Shown: one piece after another, positions 6,261-10,394 of the stretch | Layout of the letters: each line of letters starts with the position of its first letter | Numbering within the stretch: the first letter of the stretch is position 1 | Assembly (NCBI GenBank): GCA_017988355.1 | Contig: JAGNRX010000026.1 | Span: 1-10,394 of the forward strand | Origin: Bacteroidales bacterium | Lineage (GTDB): Bacteria; Bacteroidota; Bacteroidia; Bacteroidales; P3 | Direction: 5' to 3' | Length of the DNA: 10,394 nt | Notes under the pieces: model-generated | What the model was told of the DNA's origin: nothing | Database searches by the model: none | The model's input: the letters and a program-made list of their open reading frames with translations, nothing else | Made by a program: the position numbers and the translations under genes

Positions 6261-7448
6261 ATGGCAAAAGAAAAATTCGACCGTTCCAAACCCCACGTAA
6301 ATGTTGGTACAATTGGTCACGTTGACCACGGCAAAACAACATTAACAGCTGCTATTACAACTGTGTTAGCAAGTAAAGGTTTATCCCAAGTAATGTCTTT
6401 TGATTCAATCGACTCAGCTCCTGAAGAAAAAGAAAGAGGGATTACAATTAATACATCTCACGTAGAGTATCAAACAGCAAATCGTCACTATGCTCACGTT
6501 GACTGTCCTGGTCACGCGGATTATGTGAAGAATATGGTTACTGGTGCTGCTCAAATGGATGGAGCAATTATTGTAGTTGCGGCTACAGATGGTCCTATGC
6601 CACAAACTCGTGAACATATTCTATTGGCACGCCAAGTTGGTGTTCCACGTCTTGTTGTTTTCATGAATAAAGTTGACTTAGTTGATGACGAAGAGTTGTT
6701 AGAATTAGTTGAAATGGAAATTCGTGAACTATTATCTTTCTATTCATTCGATGGTGATAATACTCCTATTATTCGTGGATCTGCTTTAGGTGGATTGAAT
6801 AACGAACCAATGTGGGTTGATAAAATCATGGATTTAATGGATGCTGTTGACGCTTGGATTCCACTTCCTGCAAGAGCTGTAGATAAAGATTTCTTAATGC
6901 CTATTGAAGACGTGTTCTCAATTACTGGTCGTGGTACAGTTGCAACTGGTCGTATTGAAACAGGTGTAATTAACTCAAGTGATCCAGTTGATATTATCGG
7001 TATGGGTGCTGAGAAATTAAAATCTGTTGTTACTGGAGTTGAAATGTTCCGTAAGATCTTAGACAGAGGTGAAGCTGGTGATAACGTTGGTTTATTGCTT
7101 CGTGGTATTGATAAAGAAGAAATCCGTCGTGGTATGGTTATCGCGAAAGTGGGTTCTGTTAAACCACACAGCAAGTTCAAAGCTTCTGTTGTTATTTTGA
7201 AAAAAGAAGAAGGTGGACGTCATACTCCATTCCATAACAAATATCGTCCTCAATTCTATTTTAGAACAACTGACGTAACTGGTGAAATTACTCTTCCAGA
7301 AGGAGTTGAAATGGTTATGCCTGGTGATAACTTAGAAATTACAGTAAACCTTATTGCAGCAATTGCATTAAATGTTAACCTTAAGTTCGCTATCCGTGAA
7401 GGAGGAAGAACAGTAGGTGCTGGACAGGTTACTGAATTACTTGACTAA
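6261..7448 (+). CDS. tuf: translation elongation factor EF-Tu
   Basis: EF-Tu delivers aminoacyl-tRNA to the ribosomal A site using GTP. The 395-residue protein is full length. The G domain shows GHVDHGKT at 19-26 (P-loop), RGITINT at 59-65 (switch I, with the Mg-coordinating Thr), DCPGH at 81-85 (switch II with the catalytic His), NKVD at 136-139 and SAL at 174-176. Domains II and III follow, ending in [14 protein letters not shown]. The ATG is preceded by an A/T-rich stretch without a Shine-Dalgarno. The base and codon use is less AT-rich than its neighbours (many GGT, CGT and GTT codons), as expected for a very highly expressed gene. It is cotranscribed with the four upstream tRNAs and followed by a strong hairpin with a T-run. 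Whether other tuf copies exist cannot be seen. Confidence 0.99.
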   Translation: MAKEKFDRSKPHVNVGTIGHVDHGKTTLTAAITTVLASKGLSQVMSFDSIDSAPEEKERGITINTSHVEYQTANRHYAHVDCPGHADYVKNMVTGAAQMDGAIIVVAATDGPMPQTREHILLARQVGVPRLVVFMNKVDLVDDEELLELVEMEIRELLSFYSFDGDNTPIIRGSALGGLNNEPMWVDKIMDLMDAVDAWIPLPARAVDKDFLMPIEDVFSITGRGTVATGRIETGVINSSDPVDIIGMGAEKLKSVVTGVEMFRKILDRGEAGDNVGLLLRGIDKEEIRRGMVIAKVGSVKPHSKFKASVVILKKEEGGRHTPFHNKYRPQFYFRTTDVTGEITLPEGVEMVMPGDNLEITVNLIAAIALNVNLKFAIREGGRTVGAGQVTELLD

Positions 7449-7455
7449 ATAATAT

Positions 7456-7491
7456 AAAATTATGAAGGGATTATTCTCTTCATAATTTTTT
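7456..7491 (+). terminator. intrinsic terminator or attenuator after tuf
   Basis: AAAATTATGAAG (7456-7467) and CTTCATAATTTT (7478-7489) form a perfect 12-base-pair stem around a 10-base loop, with the T-run continuing to TTTTTT (7486-7491). It starts 8 bases after the tuf stop and ends directly at the first base of tRNA-Trp. It would end most tuf transcripts while partial read-through feeds tRNA-Trp, secE and nusG. Confidence 0.75.
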
Positions 7492-7562
7492 AGGGACATA
7501 GTTCAACGGCAGAATAGCGGTCTCCAAAACCGTTGATGGGGGTTCGAATCCCTCTGTCCCTG
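7492..7562 (+). tRNA. tRNA-Trp (anticodon CCA)
   Basis: A 71-base tRNA: acceptor AGGGACA/TGTCCCT, anticodon stem GCGGT/ACCGT with loop CTCCAAA (anticodon CCA), T arm GGGGG-TTCGAAT-CCCTC, and discriminator G as expected for tryptophan. The 3' CCA is not encoded. It sits between tuf and secE, a placement seen in many bacteria, and abuts the hairpin that follows tuf. Confidence 0.96.
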
Positions 7563-7583
7563 CTAAAATAAAAATAAATATTG

Positions 7584-7802
7584 ATGTCTAAGATAATTAA
7601 TTACGTTAAAGACAGCTACGATGAACTTATGTATAAGGTATCGTGGCCAACAATGGCAGAGTTGCAAAATAGTACTATTGTAGTATTTGTAGCTTCACTT
7701 ATTATAGCTATGATAATTTTCATTATGGATATATCTTGTGGAGTCCATCCAACATTGTTTTGGAAAGGCTTACTTGGTTACCTTTATAGCATGATGGGTT
7801 AA
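7584..7802 (+). CDS. secE: preprotein translocase subunit SecE
   Basis: SecE is the small clamp subunit of the SecYEG channel in the inner membrane. The 72-residue protein has the conserved amphipathic stretch ending KVSWPT at 18-23 and a single hydrophobic segment at about 31-51, the minimal SecE form found outside Enterobacteria. I start it at the ATG (7584). A TTG immediately before it (7581) could be read as a start and would add only one residue. It follows tRNA-Trp by 21 bases and precedes nusG, its usual neighbour. It probably shares the tRNA-Trp transcript, as no promoter is visible in between. Confidence 0.95.
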   Translation: MSKIINYVKDSYDELMYKVSWPTMAELQNSTIVVFVASLIIAMIIFIMDISCGVHPTLFWKGLLGYLYSMMG

Positions 7803-7820
7803 TAGCCCTTCTTGTTTATT

Positions 7821-7865
7821 TTATATATCTTGCTTCCCACCGACATTTGTCAATGAGATATATAA
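7821..7865 (+). other. secE-nusG intergenic hairpin region
   Basis: TTATATATCT (7821-7830) and AGATATATAA (7856-7865) form a perfect 10-base-pair A/T-rich stem around a 25-base loop. Inside the loop GACATTTGTC (7842-7851) is itself a 4+2+4 palindrome, and TTGTCA (7847-7852) can alternatively pair with TGACAA at 7867-7872. The alternative pairings cannot all form together. No T-run follows immediately. It may be a processing or regulatory structure in the nusG leader. Confidence 0.5.
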
Positions 7866-7881
7866 ATGACAATTATATGTT

Positions 7882-7889
7882 TATTTTTG
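7882..7889 (+). promoter_or_regulatory. possible nusG promoter (-7 element only)
   Basis: TATTTTTG fits TAnnTTTG and lies 29 bases before the nusG ATG. There is no TTG at the normal -33 distance. In DNA this AT-rich such an octamer can arise by chance, so this is a weak call. Confidence 0.3.
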
Positions 7890-7918
7890 ATAATTATTCG
7901 ATTAACTAATTTCAGATT

Positions 7919-8464
7919 ATGAGTGAGCAAACTAAGAAATGGTATGTTTTGAGGGCAATTGCTGGAAAAGAAAAAAAAGCTAAGGAGTATATTGATAATG
8001 AAATTTCCAGACTTGGTTTACAAGATTATGTTTCTCAAGTTTTAATACCAGTTGAGAGAGTTTATTCAGTACGTAATGGAAAAAGAGTTTCTAAAGATAG
8101 AACTCTTTATCCTGGTTATGTTTTGATTGAAGCTAACTTGGTTGGTGAAATAGCTCATATTGTGAAGAGTGTTCCTAATGTAATACATTTCCTTTCGGAG
8201 AAAAACGGTGACCCTGTTCCTATTCAGGATGATGAGGTCAAACGTATTCTTGGTCAAGTTGATGACTTACAAGGTCAAAATGAAGAATTAACAGATCCAT
8301 TTATTATAGGTGAGTCTGTAAAAATTGTTGATGGACCGTTTAGTAATTTCTCTGGAACGATTGAAGAAATAAATGATGAGAAGAAAAAATTGAAAGTTAC
8401 GGTTAAAATATTTGGTCGTAAAACTCCAGTTGAGCTTTCTTTTATTCAGGTTGAAAAAGAATAA
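7919..8464 (+). CDS. nusG: transcription termination/antitermination factor NusG
   Basis: NusG binds RNA polymerase at the clamp, affects pausing, and links transcription to Rho or to the ribosome. The 181-residue protein has the NGN domain at about 5-115 ([19 protein letters not shown] start, then [10 protein letters not shown] at about 63-72). The C-terminal KOW domain at about 127-181 contains [20 protein letters not shown]. Length is typical, with no insertion in the NGN domain, which argues against a specialised paralogue such as UpxY or RfaH. Position between secE and rplK is the standard location of the housekeeping copy. The ATG at 7919 follows a 116-base gap with possible regulatory structure. 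Confidence 0.98.
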   Translation: MSEQTKKWYVLRAIAGKEKKAKEYIDNEISRLGLQDYVSQVLIPVERVYSVRNGKRVSKDRTLYPGYVLIEANLVGEIAHIVKSVPNVIHFLSEKNGDPVPIQDDEVKRILGQVDDLQGQNEELTDPFIIGESVKIVDGPFSNFSGTIEEINDEKKKLKVTVKIFGRKTPVELSFIQVEKE

Positions 8465-8506
8465 TTATAATTTAATTTTTTAATAATCTTAAAGCACAGT
8501 CACAAA

Positions 8507-8932
8507 ATGGCAAAAGAAGTTGCAGGATTAATAAAATTACAAATCAAAGGAGCTGCTGCAAACCCATCTCCACCAGTAGGACCTGCATTAGGTGCTAAGG
8601 GTGTTAATATAATGGAGTTTTGTAAACAGTTTAATGCTCGTACACAAGAACAAGCAGGTAAAGTTGTACCTGTTATTATTACTGTTTATGCAGATAAATC
8701 TTTTGATTTTGTAATTAAAACATCACCTGTTGCCGTACAATTGAAAGAAGTTACTAAGCTTAAAAGTGGTTCAGCAGAACCTAATAGAGATAAAGTAGCT
8801 TCCATAACAATGGATCAAGTAAGAACTATAGCTGAAGCAAAAATGGTCGACCTAAATTGCTTTACTATTGATTCTGCAATGTCTATTGTTTCAGGTACAG
8901 CAAGAAGTATGGGTATCACTGTTAAAGAATAA
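8507..8932 (+). CDS. rplK: 50S ribosomal protein L11
   Basis: L11 (uL11) forms the base of the ribosomal stalk with 23S rRNA helices 43-44 and is needed for factor-dependent GTP hydrolysis and RelA activation. The 141-residue product is full length. The N-terminal domain carries the proline-rich [11 protein letters not shown] segment (19-29; Pro20, 22, 23 and 26), followed by [13 protein letters not shown]. The RNA-binding C-terminal domain spans about 70-141 and ends [12 protein letters not shown]. The ATG is 42 bases after nusG and preceded by CACAAA, A-rich and without a Shine-Dalgarno. Its stop codon lies in the loop of a perfect 8-base-pair inverted repeat. Confidence 0.99.
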   Translation: MAKEVAGLIKLQIKGAAANPSPPVGPALGAKGVNIMEFCKQFNARTQEQAGKVVPVIITVYADKSFDFVIKTSPVAVQLKEVTKLKSGSAEPNRDKVASITMDQVRTIAEAKMVDLNCFTIDSAMSIVSGTARSMGITVKE

Positions 8933-8940
8933 TCTTTAAC
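8921..8940 (+). other. inverted repeat around the rplK stop codon
   Basis: GTTAAAGA (8921-8928) and TCTTTAAC (8933-8940) are perfect reverse complements with loop ATAA, which contains the rplK stop. No T-run follows, so this is not a usual terminator; it may be an mRNA processing or translation-coupling structure between rplK and rplA. Confidence 0.5.
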
Positions 8941-8969
8941 AAGTATTAATTAGAATTTTCGCAAAAAAA

Positions 8970-9665
8970 ATGGCAAAACAATCGAAAAAACAAAAAGAGG
9001 CTTTAGCTAAACACGATTTAACTAAACAATACTCTCTTGAAGAAGCTGTAGCTATTGTGAAGGACATTACTTTTACTAAATTTGATGCATCAGTTGATAT
9101 TGATGTTCGCTTAGGAGTTGACCCTCGTAAAGCAAATCAAATGGTTAGAGGTATTGTTACTTTACCACATGGTACAGGTAAAACAAAGAAAGTGTTAGTT
9201 CTTTGTACTCCTGATAAGGAGGAAGAAGCTAAGGCAGCCGGAGCTGATTATTTTGGTCTTGATGAATATCTTGATAAAATAAAAGGCGGTTGGACGGATA
9301 TCGATGTAATTATTACAATGCCAAGTGTAATGCCTAAAATTGGAGCATTAGGAAAAATATTAGGCCCACGTGGTTTAATGCCTAATCCAAAAACAGGAAC
9401 AGTTACAATGGATGTCGGTAAAGCAGTTCAAGAGGTGAAAGCCGGTAAAATTGATTTTAAAGTGGATAAGTATGGTATTGTTCATACAGGTGTAGCACGT
9501 GTATCATTTGAAAGTGATAAAATATGCGATAATGCTCACGAAGTATTAACTACTATTTTAAAACTTAAACCAACTGCAGCAAAAGGTACTTATGTTAAGA
9601 GTGTTACAATCTCTTCAACAATGAGTCCTGGGGTGCAAATTGATCCGAAATCCATAAGTAAATAA
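8970..9665 (+). CDS. rplA: 50S ribosomal protein L1
   Basis: L1 (uL1) forms the mobile stalk at the E site and in many bacteria represses its own operon by binding mRNA. The 231-residue protein is full length, with a basic N-terminus ([20 protein letters not shown]) and the family signature [20 protein letters not shown] at 126-145. It follows rplK by 37 bases, and its ATG is directly preceded by GCAAAAAAA, the A-rich start context of this phylum. I do not see an obvious copy of the L1 rRNA-binding site in the leader of rplK, so autoregulation is possible but unsupported. Confidence 0.99.
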   Translation: MAKQSKKQKEALAKHDLTKQYSLEEAVAIVKDITFTKFDASVDIDVRLGVDPRKANQMVRGIVTLPHGTGKTKKVLVLCTPDKEEEAKAAGADYFGLDEYLDKIKGGWTDIDVIITMPSVMPKIGALGKILGPRGLMPNPKTGTVTMDVGKAVQEVKAGKIDFKVDKYGIVHTGVARVSFESDKICDNAHEVLTTILKLKPTAAKGTYVKSVTISSTMSPGVQIDPKSISK

Positions 9666-9689
9666 TCTTCACGAGTAAACTTTTGAAAT

Positions 9690-10211
9690 ATGATAAAAGA
9701 AGATAAAGGACAGTTGATCGAATCTATTGGGGTTGAGTTATCAAAATTTCCTTATTTATATTTAGTTGATATTGCAGGATTAAATTCTGTTGATACAGCT
9801 AAACTTAGGAGACTTTGCTTTCGTAGAGATGTGAAACTAATGACAGTTAAGAATACATTGCTTAGAAAGGCAATGGAAAAATCTGGGATAGATTATTCAG
9901 AAATATTCCCAGCTCTTAATGGTTCAACTTCGATCATGCTTTCAAACGTCAATAATGTACCAGCTAATTTAATAAAGGATTTTAGATTAACATCTAAAAA
10001 ACCAATATTAAAAGCTGCTTATGTTGAAGAATCATTCTATCTTGGAGACAATAACTTAGATTTATTGATTAGTATCAAGTCTAAGAAAGAACTTATTGCT
10101 GATATAATTGCAGCATTAGAGTCTCCTGCTAAGAATGTTATTGGAGCATTGCAGTCAGGTGGTAATACATTATCAGGCGTATTAAAAACATTATCGGAAA
10201 AAGCTGAATAA
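9690..10211 (+). CDS. rplJ: 50S ribosomal protein L10
   Basis: L10 (uL10) anchors the L7/L12 dimers on the ribosomal stalk. The 173-residue product has the rRNA-binding N-terminal domain with the family pattern LMTVKNTLLRKAM at 50-62, and a C-terminal helical spine (about 135-171) for L12 binding. It starts at the ATG at 9690. The gap to rplA is only 24 bases, far too short to hold the long L10-L12 autoregulatory mRNA leader found in many bacteria, so that control site is either absent, inside rplA, or of another form. rplL follows after 37 bases. Confidence 0.98.
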   Translation: MIKEDKGQLIESIGVELSKFPYLYLVDIAGLNSVDTAKLRRLCFRRDVKLMTVKNTLLRKAMEKSGIDYSEIFPALNGSTSIMLSNVNNVPANLIKDFRLTSKKPILKAAYVEESFYLGDNNLDLLISIKSKKELIADIIAALESPAKNVIGALQSGGNTLSGVLKTLSEKAE

Positions 10212-10248
10212 TAAAAAATATTGTTAAAAATTTAATAAATAAAATAAA

Positions 10249-10394
10249 ATGGCAGATTTAAAAGCGTTTGCGGAACAATTGGTTAACCTAACAGTTAAAG
10301 AAGTTAAAGAATTAGCTGACATCTTAAAAGATGAATATGGTATTGAACCAGCAGCAGCAGCAGTAGCAGTAGCAGGTCCAGCAGCAGCAGCAGT
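10249..10394 (+). CDS. rplL: 50S ribosomal protein L7/L12, N-terminal part (cut by window edge)
   Basis: L7/L12 (bL12) is the multicopy stalk protein that recruits translational GTPases. Only 48 codons plus two bases are visible. [20 protein letters not shown] begins the N-terminal dimerisation helices (about 1-33), followed by the start of the Ala/Val/Pro-rich hinge (from about 34). The factor-binding C-terminal domain lies beyond the edge. The ATG is preceded by AAAATAAA without a Shine-Dalgarno. Position after rplJ is canonical, with rpoB expected next. Confidence 0.96.
   Translation, partial: MADLKAFAEQLVNLTVKEVKELADILKDEYGIEPAAAAVAVAGPAAAA

Noticed and set aside
6740-7180. 146-codon minus-strand open frame opposite tuf
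   Set aside because: It lies entirely within the conserved tuf coding sequence on the other strand and has no recognisable domain.
7581-7583. TTG as the secE start codon
   Set aside because: The next codon is ATG and gives the normal 72-residue SecE; the TTG would only add one residue.
7919-8464. Specialised NusG paralogue (UpxY/RfaH type) that would mark a capsule locus
   Set aside because: Sequence length and location between secE and rplK are those of housekeeping NusG, and no capsule genes are nearby.

Overview
The window is AT-rich, ordinary bacterial chromosome. It most likely comes from a member of the Bacteroidota, probably Bacteroidales. Three things support this: most starts have an A-rich stretch rather than a Shine-Dalgarno sequence; several promoter-like TAnnTTTG (-7) elements occur; and the protein sequences fit (FtsH with a glycine-rich linker and [10 protein letters not shown], a biotin ligase without a DNA-binding domain, EF-Tu ending [14 protein letters not shown]). 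This assignment is inferred from the sequence alone.

Left part (1-4356, all minus strand): a compact gene run read right to left as rsfS (ribosome silencing factor), ftsH (membrane AAA+ zinc protease), a LUD-domain protein, cdsA (CDP-diglyceride synthase) and psd (phosphatidylserine decarboxylase, cut by the window edge). Gaps are 2 to 16 bases, so this is almost certainly one operon. It combines ribosome dormancy, membrane protein quality control and two steps of phosphatidylethanolamine synthesis.

Middle (4357-4760): a 404-base divergent gap between rsfS and the plus-strand birA. It holds a -7 element for each direction, a perfect small palindrome beside the rsfS promoter, and a striking array of four 18-base palindromic units at an exact 22-base period inside a larger inverted repeat. 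A second pair of near-identical 14-mers lies 21 bases apart next to it. I know no named family for this array; it is the least explained part of the window.

Right part (5499-10394, plus strand): the translation and transcription cluster. A leader with two promoter-like elements and a boxA-like sequence precedes tRNA-Thr(UGU), tRNA-Tyr(GUA), tRNA-Gly(UCC), tRNA-Thr(GGU) and tuf. Then come a hairpin with a T-run, tRNA-Trp(CCA), secE, nusG, rplK, rplA, rplJ and the start of rplL. The order of the four tRNAs and tuf is the same as in the E. coli thrU-tyrU-glyT-thrT-tufB operon, so this is deeply conserved synteny. The genes jointly supply elongation factor, charged-tRNA capacity, a Sec translocon subunit, a transcription elongation factor and the L1/L11/L10-L12 stalk proteins. 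rpoB and rpoC would be expected just past the edge.

I found no mobile element genes, CRISPR array, defence system or clear sign of gene transfer. What is worth a second look is non-coding: the palindrome array, the boxA-like leader, and several intergenic hairpins that may set the relative expression of tuf, the tRNAs, secE/nusG and the ribosomal proteins.
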